Shown piece after piece: positions 20,438 through 33,415 of a DNA stretch of 64,000 bases (its first letter is position 1; every line of letters begins with the position of its first letter). The translations under genes were made by a program, and so were the position numbers. The stretch lies in NCBI GenBank assembly GCA_034509735.1, contig JACGWO010000007.1, positions 1,178,001 through 1,242,000 of the forward strand, read 5' to 3'. Source of the DNA: Sesamum alatum (taxonomy: Eukaryota; Streptophyta; Magnoliopsida; Lamiales; Pedaliaceae). The notes under the pieces are model-generated. The model worked only from the letters and a program-made list of their open reading frames with translations. It had not been told where the DNA came from and did not search any database.

Positions 20438-23400
20438 ATGCATGCGAAAAGTGGTAATGCATCGATTAGGGATCGGACACAGGAGTTCTTAGGGATAGCG
20501 GAGAGGGTGAAGAAGTCATACTGCTCGCAGAATGGGCCGAGTAGCAGCGGATCAAAGCCGGAGGAGCCGCCACGGTCGGCAATGGCGATGCAGTCGGAGT
20601 TCAACCGGAGGGCGTCTAAAATTGGGTTTGGGATTCACCAGACGTCGCAGAAGCTAGCTAAGCTGGCTAAACGTGAGTTATTGTATTTGTACTTTTAGTA
20701 ATTCTGTTGCTGTTTGTTCCCGGGTATCATTTATTATAAGGGGTTGTTTTTGGATTTTGGACTCTTTTTTTTTTTTTTTTGGTACAAATTGTAATTGAGA
20801 TGAATTACTTAATGCGTGTTCTTTCCTGGTGTTCGCGAGATCGTAGTGATTGATTGAATTGCATGCATCTGATTTGATTTATTTTCTGTGATTGATTTTC
20901 CGTCGCAATTCAATAACAGAGCACACTTCACCATAGTCTGCAGAATCTTGCTACGTTTTTGGCTGTACTGCTTTGGCGATTTGTGGGAGTTTTGCTTATG
21001 GGTTGAATGCATTTTCTCATTTGTGTGTAGTCTTAAGAAATTATCCATAGAATTTGTATGCATCTAATTACATTTGGTTGATGCTGACGATTTTCTGTGT
21101 CTAGTCTTACAAAATTATCCATACAATTCAATCAAGTTATTATTTGTTGTTTTCTGGATTTGAGAGAGCTGTTTATGGGTAAGAAATTCTTGGTGATCTT
21201 AGAATTCTATACCTGGCTATCCTTTTTGATGGATAAATGCTCAAATTCCATTCACATGCGTGCTTATGTATGATTAGTGGTTGTTTTTGTCTGATGCTGC
21301 GAATATTTGTTCATGGTTATGTGTATCTGAAACTTGCTGAGGGGCTTTTACTTTATGGGTTGATCTATTTTGAGCACCAGAATTAGTCTAGTCTTTATCT
21401 ATCTTAAGAACGTCATCCTTAACACGATTATACTTTTTCATTTTATTGTGGTATGGCTAAATGATTAACATAATGCTTTCTACTGCAGTGGCAAAGAGGA
21501 CTTCTGTTTTTGATGACCCAACTGTGGAAATCCAGGAGCTAACTACAGTTATTAAGCAAGATATAACTGCTCTTAATTCCGCAGTGGTTGATCTCCAGTT
21601 TCTCTCCAATTCACGCAATGAAAGGGAGCATATATCCACTGACACCACCACTCATTCAACTACAGTTGTTGATGATTTGAAGAATCGTTTAATGAGCGCG
21701 ACAAAGGAGTTCAAGGACGTCTTGACCTTGCGAACAGAGGTGAGCCTTGAAATCTGCTTCTCCATTTCCATTTGTTGATAATGCATTGACGTTAATCTTT
21801 CTGTACAAGCCACTGATGTAAACTGCATTTTCTGTTTTTTTTTTTTCTATAACAGAATCTGAAGGTTCACGAGAACAGGCGACAATTATTTTCTTCTTCC
21901 GTTTCCAAGAATCCAACAAATCCTTTTATCCGCCAGCGTCCTTTGGCTTCGAAATCTGCTGCCAGTACCTCAGCTGCCTCTCCTCTTCCATGGGCTAACG
22001 GGTGAGAATCTTCGTTCCGATTATACCCTAAGTAAGAGCAGAAATGGATGTTTCCAGTTTGTTGTTATTCTCCCTAAATTCCCCTTCGAGGAAATGATTG
22101 ACTTTCTCCTCATTTCCTGCTTTTTTAGTCAAGAAATGGTGTTAGTTTGAGGTTCATATTATGCTTTCAAATAGCTGGGTGCTCTACTACTTTTCTGAAA
22201 AGGCCTGAAGTAGGTTCTGGCAAGTATCTTTTTTTAATACTTATTGAGCGGAACAGCATGGAATGAATTTATGCAGACTGTAAACAAATTCATTATGCCG
22301 AAGATTGACTTTCTTTAACTCCTCTAGCAGGAGTCAGGTGGATGGGGAGTCTCAGCCATTACTACAGCAGCAACAGAACCAACAGCAACAGCAAGTGGTT
22401 CCGATACAGGACAGCTACATGCAGAGTAGAGCTGAGGCTCTTCAAAATGTCGAATCGACAATTCATGAGCTGAGCAGTATCTTCAATCAGCTAGCTACAT
22501 TGGTTTCTCAGCAAGGAGAGATTGCTATCAGGTAGTGACCTTTTACTTATCACATACTGGCAGCATTCTTTACATGCTAATTAGCATGGTGTCGTTATGA
22601 CCAAGCAATTAACGCAGACTGTGCATATCTAATAAATTGAACCATTCTTTGTCGCTCAGTAATTCTTCTCATTATTTCTGAATCAACACTAAACCACAAA
22701 AGCTATTCATTTTAATCTATATCTAAATAGCATAAATATATCTTCTCAAAGCTGGACGCTGTTGTTTACATTTTTGGTTTGATTGACCAAACTCACTGTC
22801 AAATACGATGTAGAATTCATATGCTTGATGCATTTTGATTATGAAGCAGTAGTATGTAGTAAACATTAAAAATGCTGAATTGTAAGGTAGCTAATGAGGA
22901 AAGAAACATGAAGTTCAAAAATTTGATTGGAGCTTTTCATCAGATGCCAGTAATTTGGCTGTCGGATGACGATAATTGTTAGTGTTGTAAAAGTTCGAGC
23001 GTCAGTCTAACTGTCTAAGAGTGGACCAATGCTTTCCACATGGTTGTCTTCAACTTCTATGATGTTTCTGTGGATGGGCATCAATATAACACATGATGTA
23101 TAAACTAGTGCCGCTAGCACATTAAGTTCTCAGCCACTAGAATAGGACCTACCGTATCAGAATTTTATTTTGTACCCAGTAGATTACTGATACCTAAATA
23201 TTTCAAACATACATCATTTAGGTATTATTCTTCTTATTTATCGAATTATTCAGTAATTTATTCCTCCAGTGATTCTAAAAATTAAAAAATTTCTTTTCTT
23301 AGGATTGACGAAAACATGGAGGACACAGTGGCAAATGTGGAGGGAGCGCAGGGAGCCCTCCTCAAGTATCTCAATAGCATCTCCTCAAATCGGTGGCTGA

Positions 23401-23462
23401 TGATCAAGATATTCTTTGTATTGGTTTTCTTTCTCATGATATTCCTGTTCTTTGTGGCTTAG
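20438..23462 (+). CDS. SYP32: Qa-SNARE syntaxin of the SYP31/SYP32 (Sed5) group, five exons
   Basis: A Golgi t-SNARE expected to act in ER-Golgi and intra-Golgi vesicle fusion. Exons 20438-20672, 21489-21739, 21856-22001, 22331-22531 and 23303-23462 total 993 nt, or 330 aa. The family order is intact. The N-terminus has RDRTQEF, then EFNRRASKIGFGIHQTSQKL, the repeated KLAKLAKLAKR, SVFDDPTVEIQELT (Habc region) and THSTTVVDDLKNRLM. A Gln-rich linker (QQQQNQQQQQ) follows, then the SNARE motif (about residues 240-305, with SRAEALQNVESTIHELSSIF and IDENMEDTVANVEGAQ) and a C-terminal membrane anchor after SSNRW ending FFVA. Gln-rich linker and 'MSQQGE'-type core are closer to SYP32 than SYP31. All introns are GT-AG, and nothing is unusual. 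Confidence 0.94.
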
Positions 23463-24600
23463 AGACCGGGCACATCATTATATCAGAAGAAAATACGATA
23501 TGCATTTAGACGCCGGAAGCCTGTGTTGTAATCTTCCAAAATCTACTTGTGTCTTTGTATATCACAACAACTGTTGTTGAGGAGCTTTTGGTGTAGTTGT
23601 TATATAATAGGGTGATTCTTTTCTTGAAGCCTTATAATTGGGTGATTTCTAAGAGTGGAAATTTCCATGTATTGCAACTCTAGTTGTTTATTGGTCTTCA
23701 CATTTAATCTCAAGATCTTGTGGTGGGATGATGACAATAAAGAGAAATATTCATGGCGAAATGTTTGGAGCTTGTGATGGAAATATTATTGTAGATGATG
23801 ATGAGAACAGCTCGTGTGTATCTGCAGAAATTGCAGCATTGAAAGAGAGAAAAAGAGCGATTCAACACGATCTTGTATTTTGGGAACAATCAAATTATGG
23901 TAAACTAAAGCTGACTTTCCTAAAATATGTTATAATTATAAATATTTTTTTATTGTTTGAAAAATTATAGAAATACTCTTTGAAATTACTGGGAGTCACG
24001 AAGGGTATTTGTTAGACGATCATTAATTCTAAAAATATTTATCATTTTTTCAAATTATGATGAGCCCGCTACAATTTATCATTCGAATTATTACAGCAAA
24101 ATTTTTCAACACCAAAGTTGAATATGAGTAATAAGATTTTGTATTACAAGAATTAAATTGTGAGTCAAATTTTCACACCACTTCACTCTTTAAAGAAGCT
24201 TTTTATTTATCTGCATGCTGTTATTTTTCTGAACTATTGGCGTCGAGTTTAAAAGAAAAATAAAAAATAAAAATAATGAATGAGGCAATATTTTCATTTA
24301 CTATAAAATTTGGAAACAAAAAAAAAAAAAGTTAATCCAAACAAAACTTTTGATTAATTGGTCTTTCCAACAATTATCCTTCACATAACCACTCGACTTA
24401 CTATATTAGGATAGGTAAATTATAATTGACTCTTCTAAAATTTGCTTTAATTATAAATAATTCATCATTATTTAAAAAAATACAAATATCTTCTTGAACT
24501 AATGATTATCTAAAAAATACATTCTACAATGAACTATTACGAGGGAGTATTTATTAAACGACAGTTAAAATTATTTGTAACTTTCAAACAATAGAGAGAT
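23463..24600. other. 3' flank of SYP32 and AT-rich intergenic
   Basis: The first ~240 bases are the probable 3' untranslated region. At 23728-23897 a short plus-strand open frame (MMTIKRNIHGEMFG...AALKERKRAIQHDLVFW) looks slightly protein-like. It runs into a repeat-like segment (from about 23897, 'ggtaaactaaagctgact') that is mirrored near 24412-24600. It may be a gene scrap next to a decayed MITE. No gene is called. Confidence 0.35.
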
Positions 24601-24607
24601 ATTTATA

Positions 24608-24858
24608 CGGGTAAATTATAGTGACAATCCCTGAGGTAATTATATAAACACTCCATATTTTTTGTAAAATTATAATTACACCCCCTATGATTGTAAATGT
24701 ATTACAACTACACCCCTATTCAAAGTCAAAACTTATACTAATATCCCTGAAAAATATTATACTAACATCCCTCAGGAGGTGTAGCTGTAGTTTTACAAAA
24801 GACAGTAAATATTTATATAATTGGACCCAACCTTAAGGAGTGTCAACATTATTTATCT
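24608..24858. mobile_element. 251-bp MITE with 8-bp flanking repeat
   Basis: The left end CGGGTAAATTATAGTGAC and right end GTCAACATTATTTATCT are inverted. The 'gtgtagctgtagttttacaaaa' block mirrors 'ttttgtaaaattataattacac' from the left arm. TATTTATA flanks it at 24600-24607 and 24859-24866. It is related to the split MITE at 5353-6283 and lies about 125 bases upstream of the TATA box of the next gene. Confidence 0.7.
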
Positions 24859-24982
24859 TATTTATAATTACGAAAAATTTCATGATAGTTCATTGAAATT
24901 TATTCTATTAGAAAAACAATGTGTGGGCCAAAATGAAAATAACCCAAACTAAAAGGACCAACAATTGTAAAGAAACCACAGT

Positions 24983-24991
24983 TATATATAA
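24983..24991 (+). promoter_or_regulatory. Probable TATA box of the lysine-rich protein gene
   Basis: TATATATAA is followed about 25 bases later by a CT-rich leader (tcctctctcacg, ctctctctct at about 25065-25080), the usual arrangement at plant transcription starts. The start codon is at 25570, giving a leader of roughly 550 bases, which may contain a small intron that I could not place. Confidence 0.5.
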
Positions 24992-25569
24992 ACCCTGCCT
25001 TCCTCTCTCACGTTATCTGCACCACACCTCAGCCCTCTCTCTCTTCGTCTCCGTTTCACAAACCCTCTCTCTCTCTCTCTATACGTACATGTCAGTGTCT
25101 CTATATATAACGCTTATATAGATACAAGGCGCACCAAAACACATATCCGTGTATCTCTCTGAATCGGAACCCTAGCGCCTCTCTTTCTTTCTGTTTGGAA
25201 CCCTAATTCTCCGATAGCCCTACCTTTCTTCGTATCGCATTTTCAAATCCGTCGAACGCTGGGGATTAAGAAAGATTATGTTCACACAATTTATCTGAAA
25301 ATCAGAGATTTAAGCGCCATTTAGCCTGAGCCTTGTCGATTAAAAAATCTGAGAAAATTTATTAATTTTGAGTTTTCTGTTGTTCTTTGATTGAATTTAC
25401 TCTTTTTGTTGTTAATCGTTTGCTTTTTCTGGGCGCTATTTGGTAACTTCTGAAAATCGAGTCCCTGAAATCATCGGGGATTGCTGTACCTGAGCTCCGG
25501 ATTCGTGTTCAATTCCAATATATACGCCCCGTGTTTCTGTAGGGTTTTTGAATTTGCAGATAAGTGAAA

Positions 25570-28500
25570 ATGGTTGGAGGTGGGAATAGGAGGGATGAGG
25601 GATCGTTTACTGTGAGTAACACTAATGTTTTTGCTGCTCTCGAGAGTTTGAGGAAGAAGAAGAAATCTGACAAAGACAAGGCCACGTCTAAAGGAGGTAA
25701 GAGCACGTCAAAAGCGGCTGGGAAATCGAAGGAAGCTGAGGAGGAGAAGCAGGTGTTCTGGGCTCCAGCGCCTCTGACAGTGAAGTCATGGGCGGATGTG
25801 GATGATGAGGATGATGATGATTACTATGCCACCACTGCTCCTCCTCAGGCCATATGGGGTGGTTCTGGCGCGAATAAAGCTGAAGAGACTCAAAAACCTG
25901 ATCCTGTGGAGGTATAATGAATGAGAAGTATGGTTATTATGTGGCTGGTTTTCTTGGTGATGCAGTAACGTGGTTGTGTTTTATGATTTTTTTTGTTTGT
26001 GATTGTTGATTGCAAGTAGTGGTGTCTAGTCCTTTCTTGATTGATTCTGGTTGGTTGTGTCAATTAACGCCCTAATGTTTAGAAATGATTCATGGGTCTG
26101 TTGAAACTTGTGACTGTGATGCATCTTTTCCATTTCTGATGAGAATTAATTAACCATTTGTAGGTCTTGCTTTTTGTTGATCCTTTAGAGGTGTTTTATA
26201 CTCATTCTGTGCCACATTTTTGGTTCTATAATTGAACTCTGATTTGTTATACGAGTGTAATAATCTGCATAATAAGCTACACACCTCAGAGATTTGGCAT
26301 TGATTTTTTATTTTTATTTTTTTATTGAAATGCTGCTGAGGATAAGTTGTTGATTAGTAATCTATAAAATAGACTGTTTCTCAAGTTATAGTTACATGTA
26401 AGGAACTAAACAGTGGCTGGGTTTTGACTTTTCTGACCCTCTAAAGGTGCTTGTGTTCAAATCCGGTGCTTCTTTGGTTGTTTTAGCGTATCACTTGAGT
26501 TTGGCGCCACAGTTTTATTTAAAAGTAGCTTAGAATAACTTGTTGTTTTGTGATCTATACGATATGGAGCATAGAACACTTGTGATCTTTCAGAAGGTAG
26601 CATGTCTGGTATAGTAATTACATAGAACACATTAATCACTCGCTGGATTTGGTTTTTCTGTGATCTTTCAGAAGGTACTTCTTAAAAATATTGTACTTAG
26701 TATTTTCAGTTGATTTGTGTGAAAACTTGTATTGGCTATTCATGTTTTTTGTTGAAATGACTTTGAAGAATTTTTTGATGCGGGCCATTTTCGGCCTGTT
26801 CCTTTTACATGGTGAAAGGGTCTTGATGTTGCTATAATCAGAAGTTTTTGGGATGAATTGTCTGCAATATGATCTTCAGAAAAATTGTAAAATTCAGTTT
26901 TCTCTTGTGCTTTTACTATTGCAAAAGAAAATTCACCATCTCTCATCAATGTAAAGATAAGTATTGTGGTTCTTTGTGTAACATTTGTGTTATATAAGAT
27001 ATGCTTTCAACTGCTAGCGTTACATTGTTCTTGTTGAATGGGTAATTTCAGAAGGCATTGTATATCTTATCTAGTATGGACTTATCAACCCCCCAGCGTT
27101 GCTAAGTTAGAAGATTTGCTGCATGAAGCCTATCTTATTTTGTCACTTTGTTGGACAGGTTGTTGTGACCTTCTACTGTGACTTCCAACTGAACATTCGA
27201 ATTTGTTGCCTGCATATTAAAGTATTTATTTCCTTCAATTAATATCAATATTTAGTTTTCTTTGTGATAGGGTGATGTTTAGAGAAGATCAAGTTGATCA
27301 GCAGAGTAGGATTTGGATGTTCAAGTGAATTTTTCCCCATACAATTGGAATATGTCAACTGGTTTATAAGGCAAATGACCTTGTGCATGCATCGTTCTGT
27401 CTATTATAGTTATTTTGTTATACTTCTTAAGAAAATTGTCCATCTTCTGTATGTTATGATCCAGCAACCTATCTCAGGGCTTGTTTGGTGTACTTCTTCA
27501 GAGTACATATTTGATGCAAATCTTTGAAGAATCAATGGTATTTGAAAGGTTTCTGTTACCAAAAACTTGAAAAGTTTTGCTTATATCGTCTGACTTTTTC
27601 CATGTTAGCCAGCCAAACAAATAAATCTGAATACTTCAGTTTTCTGTATGACCTAAGAAATAAATTGTTGGCAAGTCCACTGAAATATAAGTTATGCCTT
27701 TCCAGGTTGCGCCTCCTTGTCCCCATTATAACATATATTTCTCTACATTCAACTGCATCTGGTGGAGACCCCCCCAACCTGTCCGTGCACACACGTTTAT
27801 TGTCCAGCATCTCTCTGTGTTTGTTTCCTTCCCTCCACCCTAAAAGTTCTCCCCAGACATATCATATATTATGTGGTTACAACTTGTATTATGACAGTAA
27901 AGAACTCAAAGATGAGTAGCCAGGATTATTGACAAAAATATAGCTGTCTGCATTGATCTACCCTCTTCTCTCTTAAACCTTCTTTAGTCTCTTCACTATA
28001 ACTTCTTAGGCATGCCTTATAATCTACTTAATTTCAGCTAGTTTACCAATATATTTGCTTCAATCATCTCAGTGTCTTTTAGCCTTATCTACCAATAGAA
28101 ATGCCAGATTATAGCATTCATGGGGAGATTACTTCTGTGCAAGAGAATCTTGATATGAGATACCTTGCTGTTAATAAAAGAGTCCAATAATGGTTATATC
28201 TTGGAATGAAATGTATGACTTGTATATGTTACTTGTTGTGTTGTCCATCCTAATTGCAGGAAAGTGAAAGTGAAGATGAACTCCTCGATGAAGGTGATGA
28301 TGATGGCGAAGAGGAGCATGATCATGAACCAGAGGTTCAAGAACAGCCTGAGCCTATGGTGACAAGGCCTGTAGAAGTTTCTCCAGCACCTAAAGAGACA
28401 GAAAGACAGCTTTCCAAGAAGGAGAGAAGGAAAAAAGAGCTTGCTGAGCTAGAGGCGATTTTAGCTGATTTTGGAGTTAACCCAAAAGAGAAAGCTGAAG

Positions 28501-29241
28501 ATGAGCCATCCGGTAATCATGTTTCCTCTCCTTAGTTTTTCATTTTATCTTTTCATGGAGAGCTTCTTTTGGAAAGAACGCATTTGATATTGTTATCACT
28601 TCCAATTTTTGTCTTCCTCGTCTCAGTCTGCTCTTTGTTACACTTGTTTGGTGTATTTGGTTTCATTATTGTATTTGTGGTTATTCTTTGACCTTTGTTA
28701 AAATAAAATATGTGCTTTAGTTGTGTTCATAAGTTCTTTATAAGACTACGTTTGCAGTTAATGGTGAGGCAACTTTGTAAAAGTAGTACAACTGATCAGT
28801 ATTATTTAAACTGGAATTCATTCTCTCTACTCTCTTGGATTGCTTGCAGATGTCACCAAAAACAAGAAAGAGGAACAATTAAATGGAGATGCTGAGAAGA
28901 AGGATAATGTTCCTGCTGAGTCTAAAAGTGCAAAGAAGAAGAAGAAGAAGGATAAGGCTTCCAAAGAGTTGAAGGAGCCTCAGGACCAGCCAAACAGTTC
29001 AGATGTTGTTCCTAATGGGAAGGAGGAATCTGCTGGTACAGAACCGGTGGAGGAAGATGCATCTGCTGTTGATGTGAAAGAGAGGCTGAAGAAGGTGGCA
29101 TCTGCTAAGAAAAAGAAATCCAACAAAGAGATGGATGCTGCTGCAAAAGCTGCTGCTACGGAGGCTGCGGCAAGGAGTGCAAAACTTGCTGCTGCTAAGA
29201 AGAAAGAGAAGAACCATTACAACCAGCAGCCGATGCGGTAA
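25570..29241 (+). CDS. Conserved plant lysine-rich coiled-coil protein of unknown function, three exons
   Basis: Exons 25570-25911, 28260-28512 and 28850-29241 total 987 nt, or 328 aa. The N-terminus has MVGGGNRR and NTNVFAALESLRKKKKSDK, then VFWAPAPLTVKSWADVDDE followed by DDDDYYATTAPPQAIWG (about residues 62-97). An acidic stretch follows (ESESEDELLDEGDDDGEEEH), then a basic helix LSKKERRKKELAELEAILAD (roughly residues 161-180). The tail is Lys/Ala-rich, with VDVKERLKKVASAKKKKS, and ends at NQQPMR. I recall closely similar proteins in other plants, sometimes labelled 'stress response NST1-like', but with no known activity. Charge pattern suggests a nucleic-acid- or chromatin-associated or ribosome-associated role; this is speculation. 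Start: the ATG at 25570 begins the conserved motif. Intron 1 is unusually long here (2.35 kb) and contains no recognisable gene. Confidence 0.88.
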
Positions 29242-30100
29242 GAGAAGATTGTTGGGAGCTGTATACGGATGGAGATGGGCCTTTTTTTTGCATTAATAAG
29301 CTTCTCGAGTCTCCTTCCTCTCATTTCATGATAGATGAACTTTGATATAATGTTACATTTCCAAGACAGTCTTTGGTTTCTGAGAACTTGTTTTCATTTG
29401 GTACTCTTTGACTCACTAGATCAGTTGTAACATATTAGCACTTTCATGTCGTGTATCTATCTCGTTTTCTCATTGGAACCTCGATGCATGTCCCTGGGGT
29501 GAAATTCTTGTGACTAGTCGCGAGGCATCACTTCTGGCTGCCATGACATTCTTTCTAGCAGCGGAGCAAACCATCTCCCATGTTGGGGAGGAGATGCCAT
29601 GTATGACGATAGTTTTATGATATCTGAACTCGTTTTTCTGCCTCACCTTTACATGTTTTTGCTTCAATTTTGGTAATACTTTGTGCATCTTTGTCGTGCT
29701 CATACTGGGGCATTTTGCTTTATGTATGTGAATTGGTAATCTGAACTTCCTATTCTACCTATTTTGTTTATTTCCAATATATTAACTGTAAGTTTTTGAA
29801 AAGCTTTATTTTACCTAACTGCAAACAAAGACCAGTGCTAAAACCTTGTGATTTGAGGAAAGTAGTTTTGTTCCAATGTACACAAATTCCTGTTACACCT
29901 TTCTGTCTTAGTTCACAATCAAAATGAATTGCATTTTGCAAACTTCTAAAAAGACCCTCCACCAAATTATGATCTGCAAAGGCAGTATTGTTATACTTAT
30001 TATGTGATTGATTATTCTTTGAATATTGTGTGTTGTACGTCCGTTCTGATTACTGAAATATTTGATGATCGATACAATTTTACAGTAGATGGGTTCGTGC
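29242..30100. other. 3' flank and intergenic
   Basis: Probable 3' untranslated region of the lysine-rich protein gene, then AT-rich sequence without recognisable features. Confidence 0.4.
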
Positions 30101-30264
30101 TACTAAATGGATTTTACATAATTGAAAAAATTCCACAAAAATGGGTTGCAGAGATTTAAAATTCATTAGTATGAATTAAAGTTACTAAATGGATTTTACA
30201 TAATTGAAAAAATTGCACAAAAATGGGTTGCAGAGATTTAAAATTCATTAGTATTAATTTCAAA
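30101..30264. repeat. 82-bp tandem duplication
   Basis: TACTAAATGGATTTTACATA and the following ~60 bases occur at 30101 and again at 30183, almost identically (one c/g and a few terminal differences). The period is 82 bp. It is non-coding and lies between two plus-strand genes. Confidence 0.85.
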
Positions 30265-30829
30265 AAACCCATGACTTTAATTCATACGCAACTTCAGAAA
30301 AATTATATCTATTTTAGGGTTTTTGGAATATAGATTTTTCTTGGTTATAAAGTAACATAATTAAATGGTTGTCAACTAAAAAATTGAATTTTTTAATTAT
30401 TATTTCTTAATCAAACCATAACTATTCAATTATGGGTCTCGAAGATAGACTATAATTTACTAATTTATGTATTATAACATGTCCGTGGGTTTGAATATCA
30501 TAAATGTATATATATAATTATTTTTTTATAGCAGTGTATTATTTTTTTATTTAATTTTAATGTATTTATTGATTTAGAAATATATTAATTTAATTTGAAT
30601 TTAAAGATAATGGATGTTGTACAGTTGTAATGGACCGAATCTTATTATTAAAAAAAAACATGTTTGGACTTTGGGGATAATTTTCTCTTTTTTTTTAAAA
30701 GAAAATTATCCAAATAAAAATAAGTGATGTCATGCTCAAGAAGAAAACGACAAGTTGTACTGAGTGAATTAAAAGTAGTACCATTGGAATTCTTTCCATT
30801 ATTTGGATCCTCCTCCTCTGTTATGGCCA

Positions 30830-30945
30830 AATTCGCCCATCACTCTCTTCTCATTCTCTCCTCCCTTTTGAATTCAATCGATCACCGATTTTAGGGTTTT
30901 GGAGGTGCAACTGGGTTTCATCCTCGCACATTCTTGGTCAACGTG
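30830..30945 (+). other. Probable non-coding first exon of the CID5/6-type gene
   Basis: A CT-rich leader (tctcttctcattctctcctcc) and 'gattttagggttttggagg' end near a donor 'gtgtgagttg'. The next acceptor in a suitable place is at 32109, so a leader intron of about 1.16 kb is inferred. The intervening sequence has no conserved coding content. Confidence 0.5.
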
Positions 30946-32111
30946 TGAGTTGTTTCTCTTTCTTGTTTATCGCCTGTGATCCTTGTGTCATACAGTTATA
31001 TAGTTTCTTTGTTATGAATGACGGATTACTTCATTTGTTCTTCAATTGTTTGAGTTGGTTACTGTATCTTGATTTGTTTGTTTCCTTTTGCTTTTAGTGT
31101 GATCAAGTGGTTCTCGCCTGAATTTTGCTTTTATCAAAGTTGTTATCGCATCAACTGTGCCTTTGGTTTTGTCATTGATCTTGATGTTTCATGATGGATG
31201 GATGACTTGTGTTTCTGCTTTTGTGAGAAGGATTCTTTTAAGTTTCTTGATTGGCCTTGAGACTTTTCAACGGCATTCGGATATGTTTGTTGGTTTTTAA
31301 GTGTTTAGCACCCCAGAGATAGAGGATGCTGTAATGTAACATGTTTGAAAATGAAAAAGCAGTGATTTGAGTGCGATGTTTTTGTCATCTACTTGAGAAT
31401 TTGCTGGTGGTTTGCTTGTTGGTTAACATGAATCAGTATAGGGTTAGGACGTTGCTTGTATATCCTTATCAATTTATTGAGTTCTTTTAAGGTGAATGTT
31501 TCTTGTTATGAGTAAGTTATTATGCCGTGGTGTAGGGCACCATGTACTCAGTTTATGCAGTCTACCTCTTTCTTAGATCAGATGATTCAGTAGATGAGTG
31601 TCTTAGTTCCCTTTGTGCTTAAAGAGTGATGTATTGTGCTTTTATTTCTTTCTTGCTTTAGCTTGATGACTGCTACCTGTACAAAATTTGGTTTCTTGGG
31701 ACTTAGCTTCTAAAGAAAGATGGTTCCACATGTATGGAATCAAGCAATATTAAAGTTACATCTTAGTTCTGTTCTCTGGGGACCGGAGGTGGTTCAAAGT
31801 TGGCTTTATTTGACACTTCTTCTCAAATGTGTTTGTCTGATGTTCCTTGTGAATGAACTTAGTCCTGAAGAAACTAATAAGGAAATAACAATAGAAACAA
31901 CTTTCTTTGGTACTTGAACATGATTAACTTCATTATTTTCTTGTGATGGTTCTGATTATTTTTTATCCTTACTTTTAGAATACCTTATGCTGCTTGAGGC
32001 AGTAATCGTTCTATAAAGAGATGCCACCTTTTTTGGTTCCCTCTCTTGAAAACTATGTTCTTTGACACAACTGAAGTAGATCAGTCATTTCCACATTTCC
32101 ATTTTGCAGCA

Positions 32112-33415
32112 ATGAAGTCAACAACATCTTCTTTAAATCCGTATGCAGCATCATATGTACCGCTGTCTCAAAGAGGGGTTGCTGATGTAAACAAAGAGTT
32201 TAATTCAGCACAAGAATTGAATAGGGGAAATGACCCTGTTTGGTTTGGGCATCAACCGAATAATACATTGCCACAAGGTCAGCACCAAAATATTTCTCAA
32301 AGTTATGCCAGTGCTGGCCAAACTGCTGATTTTTCCAAACAAAAGGACCATCCTGGTGGATTCTTTGCTTCGACATCACAATATCCAAATGAGATGCCTG
32401 AAAATTCAAACTCTGATGATGACATGGACTTGGCTTATCTTCAGATGACCTTTCCTGGAATATCATATGACTCCCTTCATGAAGTCTATTTAGCCAACAA
32501 TAATGACCTGGATGCTGCAGTTGACTTGCTAAATCAACTTGAGGTAATTTTGCGGATTATTCAAATTCAAACTATATAAACTTGGGAAGATCTCTTCTAA
32601 TTTTGATGTCTTATCATTTTGATATTGAAACTGCATGTTTCTTGTATTTTTCAGTTTCATACTACAAGTGGTTGATCAAGGTTTTATGTTTCTGCATGTA
32701 AATATGTAATTGTTAAACAATATCGTGCCACTGCTTAAATTTGACATGTAAGAATTTGTAAAATGCATTTTACTTTTGTTTCTCTATGTCTTGCCTTGCA
32801 ATTGGTCCAAAATCGTGTCTAGAGTCTTACGTCAAAATTGTGAAGTTGGAGTGTGAATGGAAAAAATTATGAACCCATAATTACTAGATCAAAATTGAAT
32901 CTTGCCATCTTCATGTCATGTTGTCCTCTCTTGGCTGCTGCTGTGGTTGATACTTGATATACCTCTTGTTTTCTATATTTGTATCATATGTTTGACTCTC
33001 GGTGCGTGACACCGTCTACTTTTGATGTTTAGCTTCATTCAATTTCACTGGGTGATGTGAATGTGAGTTTATCAAGATGGTGCATAGAGGAAATTTTGGG
33101 TTCCTACACTTACAACATGTTGTCTTCTCAAATTTGAGTCGAAACAAGACTTGGTTTTTCTCCTTTATAGATACGAGTCGCCATATTTCCTCAGTTCAGT
33201 TTCCTCTATATGTACGATCAGATGTAAATGGTGTGATTTATATTTTACAGGTCTGCCTAGACGATTCATCAGATAAGCTTCCCGACACTTTGGACATTGG
33301 TGATGTGCCAGAATCTGGTCCTGTTAGTGCGCTAGCATCAGAGGAAGTAAAGAAAGCAACAGCAGAGGCCGCAGCTTCAACATCTCGCCCATCCAACTCA
33401 TCTTCAACAAGCTAA
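32112..33415 (+). CDS. PAM2 + CUE domain protein, CID5/CID6-type (poly(A)-binding-protein interactor)
   Basis: Coding exons 32112-32543 and 33251-33415 give 597 nt, or 198 aa. Residues 6-21 (SSLNPYAASYVPLSQR) are a PAM2 motif, which binds the MLLE domain of poly(A)-binding protein. Residues about 104-144 (MDLAYLQMTFPGISYDSLHE onward, ending DAAVDLLNQLE) are a CUE ubiquitin-binding-like domain. This pairing and size match Arabidopsis CID5/CID6 (CTC-interacting domain proteins). The C-terminus is acidic then Ser/Thr-rich. Start: the ATG lies three bases after a good acceptor (ttttgcag|ca), so the 5' leader has an intron. The leader exon is around 30830-30945, ending at a GTGAGTT-type donor. CID5 versus CID6 cannot be decided by eye. 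Confidence 0.92.

Noticed and set aside
23728..23970. 80-codon plus-strand frame after SYP32
   Set aside because: The first half is mildly protein-like, but it runs into a MITE-like AT-rich tail. There is no homolog I recognise, so it was not called as a gene.
27294..27919. Open frames inside the 2.35-kb intron of the lysine-rich protein gene
   Set aside because: Composition is intronic (T-rich), with no motif, no plausible start context and no splice signals forming an independent gene.
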